DNA of 64,000 nt from Cryptomeria japonica (GCF_030272615.1 NC_081407.1:434962730-435026729), one strand, 5' to 3'; shown: positions 1 to 10,669, numbered from the stretch's first letter. The notes: generated by a model not told the origin, from the sequence alone. Numbers and translations are program-made.

Positions 1-761
1 TGTCCATTATGCACTATTTCTTATGAATGCTTAGATGTCAATTCTACTTATGCATTGTAATTTATAGATGATGAAATGTTGATCTTATTCATGTGTTACT
101 AACCATGGACTAACACATTTACTTTATGTACGAGTTGCACTATGTATCTATCTTCATGTTTGTGTGAATTTTTTATGGGGTGCGAGGAGATGATTTTTTC
201 TGTCACTCACTTTGATGAGACACAGAAAGTCATGATTCTCCTTCACTGGTGTGGTTATCGTGTTTGTATATATATGTGTATGTGTGTGTGTGTGTGTGCG
301 TGTCGGTGATGCATGAATTGAAGGTACAAGGTATTGATTCCACCTGGCTCCACGGGTCTAAACATACCTAATTAAACCAATGGAAGTGGAGGAGATGGTT
401 TTAAGGCCCTAAATGTCATCCCTAGCCTTGCTCGATTGTGAGTGTTGTCTGTCATTTCTCAACCCTATCGGATCGCCAAGTAGACCACCTTTTTGACGTT
501 GGTATCCGGGTTGTATCTTTATTTTGTTCAAGTTGAGTTGTGTGTTATGTGTTTTGTGATTTTATTACTTTTCTTCTAGTGTTAGTTAATGTGAAATTAA
601 TTGTTAATACCTTATGGTTATTAATAATTAATATGTATTGCTTTTATAAATTAAATTAAGAATAAAGTATTATAGGTACCTTTTTATGGTTAAATAAATA
701 AATAAATCATTCTTAGTTGTTTAGTTAAATTGATTGTTTTATTTATTTCATTAGTGGAATT
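1..761 (+). repeat. Diverged Ty3-type LTR fragment, cut by the window edge
   Basis: There is no coding potential. The stretch around 315-390 can be aligned with the solo LTR at 45358-48178 (around 45808-45880): both have a GGTAC word, then ATTGA(T/C)TCCA and TGG in the same order, and both later have a G(A)TGTTGG(C/T)A-type block. I read this as a distant member of the same long-LTR family. A GT microsatellite lies at about 281-299. The fragment ends exactly where the gypsy LTR begins at 762, so it is probably the older target sequence. The left end is outside the window. Confidence 0.5.
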
Positions 762-1171
762 TGTGAGACCCTACCCCGAGTCGTCATAGCATTGCAGTTA
801 TTTTTCATGTTGGACCTAGTATTGATACTTTATTTTGATGCATTATGGATATAGATTCTATATGATCCAGTGATTGGATAACATTGATATGGTGTATATC
901 ATTTATTTACGATTTGCAGTACTTTATTTATGATGTTAGAAAACATGGATGCATGCCTTATGAATGATTGAATTTCATGATGATTATGATGATGCCATTG
1001 AGTAAATTATTTTATGTGGATTTTATTGGATAATTGGTAAATTGATTGTTATGATTAAAATTGTATGCAAAGTGTCTAAATTATATTCTTTTCATATATT
1101 AATATTATATGTGGTTAATTGAGATTACTAATGTGCAAAGTGAGTTGTGTAGGAAAACTAATCCATATGAC
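762..1171 (+). repeat. Gypsy 5' LTR, first part
   Basis: It begins with TGTGAGACCCTACCCCGAG, and the 3' LTR at 27777 begins with the same sequence except for one base. The two copies match base for base with few differences up to 1166. The copia insertion then interrupts the LTR next to the target sequence ATGAC (1167-1171). The LTR resumes at 17257. The uninterrupted site can be read in the 3' LTR near 28178-28190. Confidence 0.93.
1167..1171 (+). repeat. Target site duplication ATGAC, left copy
   Basis: ATGAC directly precedes the copia element, and an identical ATGAC follows it at 17252-17256. The homologous intact site in the gypsy 3' LTR reads GTGAC followed by CATG, which confirms a five-base duplication made by integrase. 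Confidence 0.88.
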
Positions 1172-1172
1172 T

Positions 1173-2713
1173 TGTTAGTTCTGATACTAAAAGTAAAGTA
1201 CAGATTCCAATAGCTAACAAGATGAGAGGGGGGGGGGTGAATCATACAAACTTAAACTTCCATAAAATCAACAGATTCAACCTTGGTAACTTGTACTTCA
1301 ACAACTTAACCAAAAACTGCTAAACATGCAAACTCATGAACACATAATCATCATAACACTCATAACACTAGATTTAATGTGGAAACCCAAATAGGGAAAA
1401 CCACTGTGGGATTTTGGACCCACTAAGAAATATACTCTTCTAGAGTATGCTCGGTTAAAAGCAAATCCTGTTAAAGATTACAAACACATTGCTAGATGTG
1501 ACCCGGTTAAGGGATTTCCCTCATATCTGTTAGGATCTTCACTTTGTTAGAAGTGACCTTGTCAATGGATTTCAAACACTCATTTAGAATGTTACCTTGC
1601 TAGAGGGTTTACAAATAAGACAGTTAAGTCCACTTGGTTAAGAGATTTTCTGTTACTTACAAAATAACAGTAATACAATATATCTGCAACTTCACATCTA
1701 AAATGCTAAAGCGGATTCTTATTTGCTCAAAACAATCTAGTCATAGGACTTATCTTGTCCCTCTACTGGGCTCTCTACTTTGTTATTCAAACAGGTCTTC
1801 AAGCTTCAGTGCTCAGTAATCACTATGTAGCATTCTCGTGCTTACACTTGCCCGCATACATTGTTTATTAACAATTCCTTATTTATAAACAATTGCTAAC
1901 CGCTTAATCTCCTTGATCACATTTCCCATGATCAATCTTAGCCATCAAATCTTCAAACTTGACTAGGTTCAATGTATCCTTCTGATCTAAAAATGTTTTA
2001 CCTTGCCTTGGGACTTGCATTCCCTTCTTGGAACTTGCACAAGGTTATTGTGGTTCAATCCGTGCTGTAGATCTTCCTGCTGATTTTCCTTTGCCATAGA
2101 TCCTTAACAAACTTCATGCACGACATACCAATAATTTATACATCTCCAGCTAATCATTGTCCTTCATTAAATAATACTTTTATCCATCCAATGCGCACTG
2201 TCATAACTTGGTTGCAACTCGATAAATACTAAACCTTACTCAATAGACATTTCGCCTTCATTAGCCGATATCGATAACCTTAGGGTTTATCGACTAGGTT
2301 CCTTAGGGTTTACCGACTAGGTTCCTTAGGGTTTACCGACTAGGTTCTTTGCTCGGTGACATAGTATAGTATTAACCTTACAATCAACAACATATGTAGG
2401 ATATCAAAACAATGTAAACATCATGATCTCATCATTGTCTAACTTGGTAATAGTTTCCCATTGAATAACTTATTTCTCCCCTTATTCATCACATTCTTTT
2501 TGTGTCTTTTACCGACATCTTAATTCTCTTCAAATCAATCTTCTCAAGATATGGCAACATCATACTGAATCAGATAATCAATTTCTTGACATCAATGACA
2601 AAATAATGTTATAAAGATAGTTATCATCCTTCTTCAGTTATATCAATAATCTTCAACAACCTTCTCAATATCCTTATTGAATATCAACAATCTTTCTTAC
2701 TGTAATGCCAACA
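1173..2713 (-). repeat. Copia 3' LTR (left copy), 1541 bp
   Basis: On the plus strand it reads TGTTAGTTCTGATACTAAA at the left and ends ATGCCAACA at the right, so on the minus strand it starts TGTTGGCAT and ends CTAACA. It aligns throughout with 15758-17251. A G-run microsatellite lies near 1228-1236. It is 47 bp longer than the other LTR, almost wholly because a 23-bp unit is present three times at 2278-2346 and only once in the partner. A related solo LTR lies at 43397-44914. Confidence 0.95.
2278..2346 (+). repeat. Three tandem 23-bp units in the copia LTR
   Basis: The unit CCTTAGGGTTTACCGACTAG plus GTT occurs at 2278-2300, 2301-2323 and 2324-2346, with a single change (TTAT for TTAC) in the first copy. 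The partner LTR (near 16860) and the solo LTR (near 44520) have one unit each, so the expansion arose in this copy only. Confidence 0.93.
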
Positions 2714-3163
2714 ATCTCCCCCTTTGGCATTGATGGCAAAACCAACAATTTAAATGGTAATACCAACAAGATATTCAAATTGATTCGGATTCAGATTGTT
2801 GTTAGACTTCTCCTGTTATCCTTGAGCTATTAAAATCTTTTGAAGTCTTCTCCGTTTTTGCAATCTTCTCCCCCTGTCCTTAATCTTCTATTATTTCCAT
2901 CATTCAGGGCTTTACCATTCAGTCAACCATTTAGTCTTCTCCCCCTTTGACAACAATGCCAAAAAGTAAAAGAACTAAATCATGATTTCTTCTGTTGTGA
3001 AGTGATTTGTCTTGTTGTGTATCATCTCAGTCTCGGTTAGATCAACTTGTCTCTATTCACTTTTTCTTACACACCTTTAGAAAACCTTCTAAAGTGCGTA
3101 AATCAACACCAGTCCACATAATATTCTATAGATTCATCGAATTGATGCTTTCACCGAACTCGG
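2714..3163 (-). promoter_or_regulatory. Copia polypurine tract region with repeated PPT-like blocks
   Basis: This is a non-coding stretch between the RNase H stop and the 3' LTR. Read on the minus strand, AAAGGGGGAGAT (plus 2714-2725) directly precedes the LTR and is the probable primer for plus-strand DNA synthesis. Two further blocks, at 2865-2879 (ACAGGGGGAGAAG) and 2936-2950 (AAAGGGGGAGAAG), repeat the theme. Multiple PPTs are a known Sirevirus hallmark. Nothing else is recognised here. Confidence 0.75.
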
Positions 3164-4408
3164 TCAGTGAGTAGAAGATAGGGGTAGGACCCCTAACTTG
3201 CTTCTGAGATACTCAAAAGTGTCCATTGGCAATGGCTTTGTGAAGATGTCTGCTAATTGCTCCTTTGAACTGATATATTCCAGCACAACTTTCTTCTCTT
3301 TAACTTCTTCTCTAAGATAGTGATACTTTATAGATATATGCTTTGTCTTAGAGTGCATTACTGGATTCTTTGAAATGTTAATGGCACTAGTATTATCATA
3401 GAATATAGTTACTGGCTTGATAACTTTCTCATTTATACCTTCCAACAATTGTTTGATCCATGCTATATTGGTACAATTCAATGCTGCAGCAACATATTCA
3501 GCTTCTGTTGTTGACTGTGAAATACATCCTTGTTTCTTGCTAAGCCAACTTACTAGTCTTTCTCCTAAAAAGAAAGCTCCACCACTTGTTCTTTTCCTAT
3601 CATCTATGTTGCCTGCCCAATCAGCATCAGTATAAAATTTTAAATCAAAATTGTTCTTTTCATATACTAAGCCATAATCTTCAGTGCCTCTCAGGTATCT
3701 AAAAATTCTCTTGACACTGTCATATGGGTTTCCTTGGGATCTGCAGAGAATCTTGCTACAATACCTACTGCATGTGCTATATCCAATCTACTATGCACAA
3801 CATATTGCAACTTTCCAATCATAAATCGGTAAAGTGTCTCATCAATAGATGCAGATTCATCATTCTTTGATAATTTACAGTTAGTAGTCATAGGAGTACT
3901 TACTGGTTTAGAATCCTCTATTCCAAATTTCTTCAAGATTTCCTTTATGTACTTGGATTGAGTAATGAAAATCTCATCTTTCATTTGCAGTATCTGTAAA
4001 CCTATAAAATACTTTATCTCACCGATTAGTGACATCTCAAATTTTTTGCATAAGGAGTCATTACCACAAAATATAATGTCATCAACAAATATGGTTGAGA
4101 TCAGTATTCCATTGTCCTCATCTTTCTTCATGTACATATTGTTGTTTTCACTTGTCCTTATAAAACCAATCTTGATTAAGTAAGAGTGCAGTCTCTCATA
4201 CCATGCTCTAGGTGCTTGCTTCAGACCATATAAAGCTTTGTTTAGTTTGCATACCTAATCTTTACTCCTGTCTTCAACAAATGTAAATTTCTTCTTCTAG
4301 TATACCATTCAAAAATGCAGATTTAACATCCATTTGATATACCTTGAAATTTTTGAAAGCAACATATGCCAACAATGTTCTTACTCCCTCAAGTCCAGCC
4401 ACAGGTGC
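3164..4408 (-). pseudogene. Copia reverse transcriptase C-terminal half and RNase H
   Basis: On the minus strand, from 4408 downwards, the reading starts at the end of the RT motif that the CACTA element interrupts. It runs through YQMDVKSAFLNG, then IFVDDIIFCGND (the catalytic VDD box, about 4080), then the RT connection. RNase H follows with TDADW, STTEAEY and YDNTSAINI, so the acidic residues D, E and D are all present. It ends at a stop at 3164. Frames are broken near 4140-4300 and by a stop near 3690. The rest of RT lies at 12802 and above, on the other side of the CACTA insertion. It is part of a polyprotein that would copy element RNA in cytoplasmic particles and is now inactive. Confidence 0.9.
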
Positions 4409-4411
4409 AAA

Positions 4412-4640
4412 CACTAATACATTTAGCCTAAAATTCCGACGGAGGTTTCTGACGGAGAAGGTATATTGTGATCAAACTTGATTTGTTTTTGAAAAAATTC
4501 CCAATTTTGTCAGAATTCTGATGATAATTCAACATTTGGTTTCGACGTAGAAGGAATTGGCAATGACATTAGGGTTTTTTTAGAAAAAGTGCCCGCGTTC
4601 ATCGAAATTCCGACGACCGCATGCATTACTTTAAAAAAAA
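4412..4640 (+). repeat. CACTA left terminal and subterminal region
   Basis: It starts at the CACTA terminus. It carries short words ATTCCGACGG (4433), CTGACGGAG (4449), TTCGACG (4541) and AATTCCGACGACCGC (4605-4619) that recur, inverted, near the right end. In CACTA elements such subterminal repeats bind the element's TNPA protein, but no binding data can be inferred here. Confidence 0.75.
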
Positions 4641-6141
4641 GAAAAGACCAAGTCATTTCATAAATCCCACCTCTTATTCATCCCGCCTCTGTAGTGAACC
4701 TGTGGGTTTAATTGTGGTGGGGAAGATCATTGGTCACTTCCCAAGGAACTGCCCCAAGTAGAGCTGGAACTAAGATTGCTGGAAGCTCTGGAGATTTACC
4801 ACCCTGTCAAATTACAAGGTTGCCCTCATTTCAATCCCTTCCATTATTTTATTCACGCGAATCATATTGTTCCCTTTTTCTGAGTTTTGTATGAAAATAG
4901 TGATCATAAACTGAAAAATATTGGCATGGCATGGATGGTGTGTCATTGTGATGCACAGTTTATCTGATAATTTTGTATGCACTTATTTGGTTTTTCTTGG
5001 TGAGGCCAACTTTAATGCAGTAAAAACAATGCTTTGATCACATTCTTGAATATTTATAAATCGAGTCACACTTGAATGTCGCCTATAATTGTTATGCTAC
5101 AACTTAATCACATGTCTAGTGGAGTAATAGATGACCTTATTTTGCTGGACAGATTTGGCAATTGGGTCATACTGTCATGAGTGTCTCCCATTACCATTCC
5201 ACTGTAACCTTTTAGACCACAACTATGGGATGCATATGGGACAACTCACTACTTAAACTTTAAATCAGAATACTTCCATGACCAAGGGTTTAAACTTTAA
5301 ACCTGTACATATACTATTGTTGTCCATAACTGAGAAATAACTATGAAAACCTAGATGAGCTGTTGTTTCTCAATTTATATGGATATATATGTGTTGGTGT
5401 TTCCTACTGGTTCTTAGATGTTCTCTAAAGAACAGTCATATCTTCATTAGTTTACTAATTTGAAAGAAATTAGGAAAGGTCTAGTACCTTGTAGAGTCAC
5501 TATAAAAGTTTTACAAGAAGATTGTGATTTACCTTCCTCTAAATGTGTTACTAGTATAGGGAGATCCTCTGTCCTCTACTTCCTTGATCTTCTTGAGACC
5601 TATTTAGTCTTATAGTATGTAGTTCAGTTAATTCATATATCATACTAAAAACCCCATCTTCATTATTTTCATCATTGATCTTTGAGAACAGATTCAAAAA
5701 AGTCATATTATTTATAGAGATATATGTCTTCTTCTACTACACCCCTCCATGATATTGCATTAGTCATGTAGACTAATTTAACAATTGTGTTCTTACAAGA
5801 GCAATTTGAAGTGATGTGGCAAAGCTTGTTGCAAATATAGTAGATTATAGTTTTGGCTCGAGGCTTGGGGTACTTGCACTTGCAAAGGTAAGTGTGTTCG
5901 GAGCATGAAAATGATGATGATTAAAGGATCACTTACAAAAAAATGAGTTTGTATTTTTGTGAGAGTAATGCTTGTGAGTAAAGGGCTAGCAACCAAAGGG
6001 GCTAGTTTAAGGAAATTAAGGATCACGAGACTTGTTTTATTGCTTAGTAAAATTTTGAATATATTTGTTCTGATTGATGAAATGAATTATTTCAATTTGA
6101 GCCATATCAATGAGATGAATCAAAGAACAAGTAGCAATAAT
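4641..6141. other. CACTA interior, no gene recognised
   Basis: This is an AT-rich stretch with only short open frames. A slightly GC-richer part at 4690-4840 and an exon-like end followed by GTAAGTGTG at 5886-5894 could be remnants of captured exons, but I cannot name a protein for either. Confidence 0.4.
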
Positions 6142-6440
6142 TGTTGGTGTAATAGGGATATTACCTAGCTACTTCCACTATTAGGTCATTTTTATGCCTT
6201 ATCATTAAAGTTTACTTAAGGTATACATAGGATACTTATCACTTTATGTCTCATATCATAAGATTAAGATACTTTCATAATCTTATGATATCCTACATGT
6301 CTCATCTTGACCTATATAATCAAGGGGTTCTATTTATAATCTCATTCATTCATATTGTAAACTTGCATTCATTGATAGGAATATAGTTTATTCATGTCAT
6401 ATTGATCTTCTCATTTTGTTGTGCTTTCTATTAGACCTCT
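6142..6440 (+). repeat. Possible small LTR-like insert inside the CACTA element
   Basis: The stretch begins TGTTGGTGTAATAGGG, has a TATA-like CTATATAATC near 6313 and then a T-rich leader of the style seen at LTR ends. No partner LTR, primer site or target duplication could be fixed, so a solo LTR or TRIM remnant is only a suggestion. It contains the hairpin at 6253-6291. Confidence 0.25.
6253..6291. repeat. Perfect 14-bp inverted repeat
   Basis: ATATCATAAGATTA (6253-6266) and its exact reverse complement TAATCTTATGATAT (6278-6291) flank an 11-base loop. It may be part of the LTR-like segment around it. Its function is unknown. Confidence 0.7.
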
Positions 6441-6859
6441 AGATCTTGGGTGGCTATCTCCATAGTCAAATCTTAAAATATTTACCTTTCTAGATTCTAT
6501 AAAAGAAATGGTTTTATCAAGAATATCGTATGGAATAGCTTCTAAATATTTGCATTTGATAACAATATTGTTAGAGCATTTTGCTTTATAGGAAAATAAT
6601 CTAAGCTAGACTTTTTTTATCAAGCTAAGACAAAACAAAGTAAGGTAGTACAATAATCACTTTCTCTAAATTGAGATTTTTTGGCAAAATTTTCCAAAAA
6701 AATCTCTAAATTAGTCACATAAACATACTTTCTCACTATCTTCCCCTCCATATAACCCCTTGGATCAAATAAGGGTATAATTTTGAATGCTCTCAAGTTA
6801 TACATAGTAATATCTTTGTCACATTGTTTTAAGTTTCATATCTCATGGCAGTGGTTACT

Positions 6860-7284
6860 CTTGTCATATGATTGCTATTGTGTAGATGGGTCCTTGAGCC
6901 CTGGTTTATATCAAAGATATTCTTGGCATCCTCACTCAATGGAAATCAAGCTCTCCCTACCCAGATTAACCTATCTGTAAATTTGGAAAATGGGTGCAGA
7001 AGTTTGAGTATGAGTACTCTTCGGTTATTTGTCATGCTTGTAAGGAGCAAAATAAGGATGAAACTTTCCCTATTTCCCAGGAGATTCAAAATATTGATTC
7101 TAATCAAGGGAGTTCCCCTTTGGATTTTTCAAGGATATATAATGCTTTGGGTTCTAATGATGGATGTGCCAATGATATTATGTCCCTTCATTGTCTCAAG
7201 AAAATAGGATTTGGAGAGAAGGGTCCTTCATTTGTGCTCAATCAAAGAGCTTTGGATCAATTTTTTAAACCACCCTGCTTTTAG
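6860..7284 (+). pseudogene. LINE ORF1 (gag-like) fragment inside the CACTA element
   Basis: The frame around 6985-7284 reads WVQKFEYEYSSVICHACKEQ and continues to a stop at 7282-7284. This resembles the end of a DUF4283 domain followed by the CCHC-type knuckle (zf-CCHC_4) of plant LINE ORF1, where a WxQxxxYE..P..C..C pattern is usual. Here only the first C-x2-C pair remains and the H and last C are absent. The LINE ORF1 at 43090-43235 has the comparable W-TQ-LTYE-C-x2-C layout. It is either a small LINE fragment or captured host sequence. Identification is moderate to weak. Confidence 0.4.
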
Positions 7285-8239
7285 GATGGTTCATTTTTGC
7301 TTTAGTTATTCCACCTCTTGTTGTTTTGTTGTTTTGGAGTTGTTTTGTTTTGTTGTTTTGTTGGGATTAATGCTTCATCTTTCTCTTTGCACAAGGGATC
7401 AGGGCCCTTTCAAAATCCCTTCTTATCTAATTAAAAACACTCAATGATGATGGATCATTATAGTCCCCCCTCCATGCTTGGATTTAAAAATAGAATGAAC
7501 TCTAACTACTTGTTTAATTCTAATAGAATATGACATTAGGGTACCTAGGTAGCATAAGAGGTTGTTCACTAAATTCTTCCACCTTAATGATAGTTAATGT
7601 TAAGGATTGAATGAAACAAACTCTTGTTCATGGATCACCTTCTTAGCCTCCTATGGAAGTCATTCTTTGTGTGGTCTACCATGACCATAATCAGGGTCTT
7701 AATAAATGTATTAGATACTCTCTATTATCAATAAGAGAGTTATCATAATATAGTCGTGGCGAGTGGTTACAAATAAGATTAGTGTTTTCACAAGACTTTC
7801 ATACTATGATATTTATATCAAGATTCACTTGCATAGTTTTAGAGTCAAGCTGACCCATTCTCATGAGTAGTTTACATGAACCCCTCATAAGAATGGATCA
7901 CTTAGTACTCATTTCATCAAAGTGATTCTCATAGCGGTGAAGCATTAGGGTCAAGGAAAAGCGGGCCAAAATAGAAATCCAAGTGTCTTAAAAACCTTCA
8001 AGACCATAGTGGTGAGGATTGAATTTCTTTCTTTAGTGGCATCTTTCTATAGATTAATTAGTTGGGGATTCTATTAGGACCTTTTCCTAATTAAAAAATA
8101 TATATAAAGATTACATCCCTAAATATTGCATTCATAATAGAATAAATTTCTGCAATATTGGGACTATATTCATAATAGATTTATAGTGATGAATAAAGAA
8201 ATATTTAAGATTATCAAAAAATTGATGTTTTCTTTCTCC
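7285..8239. other. CACTA interior, nothing recognised
   Basis: AT-rich sequence with no frame longer than chance and no repeat shared with the rest of the window that I could see. Confidence 0.5.
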
Positions 8240-8700
8240 CAACCGTCATTGGATATTGGGTGATCTTTGAGGCATTATGTCAAATAGTTCATGTGCCTTA
8301 TCTAAGCTTACATATTTTGCATGCATGTGTACCTAGGCAGTTGCACTACAACATCTATACTCACTAATCACATTTGGTTGGAAGTTTCTAAATCCATTTC
8401 AAACACATCTTGTGCATATCCTACAATCATAGCATTCTATTAGATCATGCTTCTTTGATGCATCTCACTAAACAGTTCATGAGCTTTCATGTCTATACTT
8501 CCACATTTTCCAAACATGTCAAACAGAGCATTTCCAACCGTAAGCATTTGATATTAATTGCCCTTACCTTCTGCTTTGATGGAAGCCCATACTCTATTCC
8601 AAAGCTCCCATTTTGGCACAAGTAGAGAGTACGTTGGCAAATAAAACTGATCAAAATGGAAATCTATTTGTTGCATTGACTGCATTGTGAGGACGCTTAT
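8240..8700 (-). pseudogene. Captured PPR (pentatricopeptide repeat) gene fragment
   Basis: On the minus strand I read successive pieces of a plant PLS-class PPR protein. DQF and STCAKMGALE lie near 8626-8597, GNALFDMFGKCGSIDM and AHELFSEMHQRSM near 8536-8435, NAMIVGYAQ near 8420-8400, and LDKAHELFDIMPQRSP near 8310-8250. The order and spacing match consecutive PPR repeats (L, S and P types), whose proteins bind organelle RNA. Stops and frame changes between the blocks show it is dead. No introns or termini can be fixed. It lies wholly inside the CACTA element, so it is transduplicated host sequence, as in Pack-CACTA elements. Confidence 0.82.
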
Positions 8701-9065
8701 GTATTTCATCGACAGCATAAAGCAGGAAAGGACATGAGAATATCTCCTTGGGGAGGTATTCTATGACAGCTGCAAGGTAGATGTGAGTTTCTTATGCCAT
8801 TTGCTTTGTTCTATGCAGTCAAACACGAGAACACTGTTTGAATTCAAATGCTAACGGTGATTGTCTTTTTAACGGAAACAAACGGGAAGGGATGTCAAGG
8901 GAAGGAATGGGCCCACAACACACCTAAGCAATCAAAGCTTAGTGTGTGTTGTTTAAGGCTGCCCCCTTAAGACATCATAATTGATTGGCACTTCACTCCT
9001 AGGACCTTCAAAAGTCTTTAATGGCTTCATTGAGTCCTTTTGTCTTCCAAATTCACCTGCACCAA
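8701..9065. other. CACTA interior between PPR and DRM cargo
   Basis: No clear coding content. The part up to about 8870 may hold the preceding PPR repeat in broken frames. The rest shows nothing recognisable. Confidence 0.4.
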
Positions 9066-9267
9066 CTTGAATTCTCCTTCAATGCTTGATTGCCTGTTCA
9101 CTTGGAATTGAATTGATTTTATAACTAAGAGATCACTTGAATTATAGGTAGGCCCCTTCAAATGATAGGGTAGGCTTCCTTTTATACCTTATATATGTCT
9201 TGAAAGCATTTTATCCCGATGGATTTAAATTAAAGTACTTTCTCTTCTATCTGGTATTGGTGGAGCA
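9066..9267 (+). pseudogene. DRM methyltransferase fragment, motifs X to I, first direct copy
   Basis: In the plus frames this segment reads RVGFLLYLIYVLKAFYPDG (about 9170-9223) and, one frame over, KVLSLLSGIGGA (9232-9267). Plant DRM-type cytosine-5 DNA methyltransferases have, in this order, the end of motif X, then V-L-K-x-x-F-P-D-G, then the S-adenosylmethionine-binding motif I (FSGIGGAE). One frameshift lies between the two blocks. The segment is repeated at 9440-9656. After 9267 the reading departs from DRM. The family assignment is by recognition of motif order and not by a database search. Confidence 0.78.
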
Positions 9268-9439
9268 GATCCTTTTATGATATGTAAGTTGAGAATATTT
9301 TATGAAAGGTCCCTAAATGAATACACTTTAAATTGATTTTAATATACCTTGAAGTGTGCAATATGAAAGGTTTGTATTCTTAATCTCCTGCCCATTTATT
9401 AATTTAAAAGATGATATCTTTATTAAATATCTTTATTAA

Positions 9440-9700
9440 CTTGATTTCTCCTTCAATTCTTGATGAATGCTTGATTGCATGTTCACTTGGAATTGAATTG
9501 ATTTTATAATTAAGAGATCACTTGAATTGTAGGTAAACCCCTTCAAATGACAGGGTAGGCTTCCTTTTATACCTAATATATGTCTTGAAAGCATTTTATC
9601 ATGATGGCTTTAAATTAAAGTACTTTCTCTTCTATCTGGTATTGGTGGAGCAGAGGTTGCATTGCATCATCCTAGGATACATATTTCCACAGATACAACA
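9440..9700 (+). pseudogene. DRM methyltransferase fragment, motifs X to I, second direct copy
   Basis: This is a near-duplicate of 9066-9267 with a short extra stretch near 9460. It then reads on through motif I as KVLSLLSGIGGAEVALHH followed by PRIH (9617-9682). This is the clearest DRM reading in the window, because SGIGGAEVALH is the DRM form of motif I. Just downstream the sequence folds back: the same motif is encoded again on the opposite strand (9655-9845), so the two copies form a hairpin. It cannot encode a working enzyme, because the catalytic PC motif IV is absent. Confidence 0.85.
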
Positions 9701-9745
9701 CAAGTTAAATGTATCCTAGGTCGATGCAAAGCAGCCTCTTCTCCA
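9646..9745 (+). ncRNA. Candidate miRNA-precursor-like hairpin derived from DRM motif I
   Basis: The 37-nt arm 9646-9682 pairs with the 37-nt arm 9709-9745 across a 26-nt loop. I count 32 Watson-Crick pairs, one G-U pair and four mismatches with no bulge. The arms are opposite-strand copies of the DRM motif I coding sequence, so a small RNA from the proper arm would be complementary to DRM mRNA at that motif. Length and loop suit a plant pre-miRNA. Expression and Dicer processing are not shown by sequence. Confidence 0.6.
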
Positions 9746-9845
9746 GAGATCACCAAAAAATAGAGAAAGAACTTTAATTTAATGCCATCAGGATAAAAGT
9801 CTTTAATCAAGATAGATAAAATTTGAGTTTGATTGTCATCATTTA
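9655..9845 (-). pseudogene. DRM methyltransferase fragment, motifs X to II, inverted copy
   Basis: On the minus strand it reads ILSILIKDFYPDGIKLK (about 9822-9772), then a frame change, then SGEEAALHRPRIHLTCVVSVEI (9741 to 9690, given here in two parts: SGEEAALHRPRIH and LTCVVSVEI). This covers the DRM stretch from the end of motif X, through motif I, to motif II (VVSVEI). The inverted copy reaches further into DRM than the plus copy beside it, and the extra part forms the loop of the hairpin. That layout fits a fold-back duplication. Confidence 0.82.
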
Positions 9846-9849
9846 CTTT

Positions 9850-10233
9850 GCCAAATTCTTCACACGTAACTCCTGAATCAATTTCCTACTCACAAGAATT
9901 TTATTATGTCTCAAATATAGGGAAACAGAAGGCTTCAAATAGAAAACTTGAACATGCAACTAAATCCATTGACTAACCAGAAGAATAAAATTAAGAAACA
10001 GTTTGATCATCTGAGAGATGTTGTAGACTTGCAACTCACCAGCTAAGTTTTTGCGGGTAAGAATTTTTTTTGTTTTGGTTATGGTTGTGGTGTTTATAGG
10101 GAGACATTTACAAATTTATATCTATTTTCACTATTTAATGGTTTATGGGTTTGTAATGGTAATTTAATGTTCTTTCATATTTTTGTATATATTATTTATA
10201 ATAGCCTATTATATTGATTTGATCTATTATGCA
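9850..10233 (+). other. CACTA interior with a short coiled-coil-like reading
   Basis: One plus frame at about 9935-10036 reads LQIENLNMQLNPLTNQ and on to FDHLRDVVDLQLTS, heptad-like and then a stop, followed near 10050 by GGGTAAGAA, which looks like a splice donor. It could be one more captured exon. I do not recognise the protein. The rest is AT-rich. Confidence 0.3.
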
Positions 10234-10669
10234 TAATGGTGTGGGTCAGACGACTTTGCCGTCGATGCATGAAAGCATTGAACGAGTTCTACTTTTAAAA
10301 ATTACATGAAACATTTTTAATTTATTTGATTGAGTGTTATTTGCAAAAAATGATTATCAATGATGTTTCCTTTCTCCAAGAATTGTCTAGGATCTTTCCA
10401 TTAGATAATATGTAACATCGAATGACTAAATCTTTTCATTACAAATGCTTATTTTATTTAATTATTATCTCAGTGTGAATTAAAATTTATATCTATACGG
10501 AAGAAGAACATACAAGTTGAAGAGTCATGTGCAAGAAAATTTCCTAAAAGAAAGCAAGTAGGCATTATCTTGAATGACATGGAAACAAGCTCATCAGCTG
10601 CTTAGAAGAGAGCAATTGGAGAATGGCAGAGGAAAGTGTTTAAGGGTGATAAATAGATAGATAGTATAT

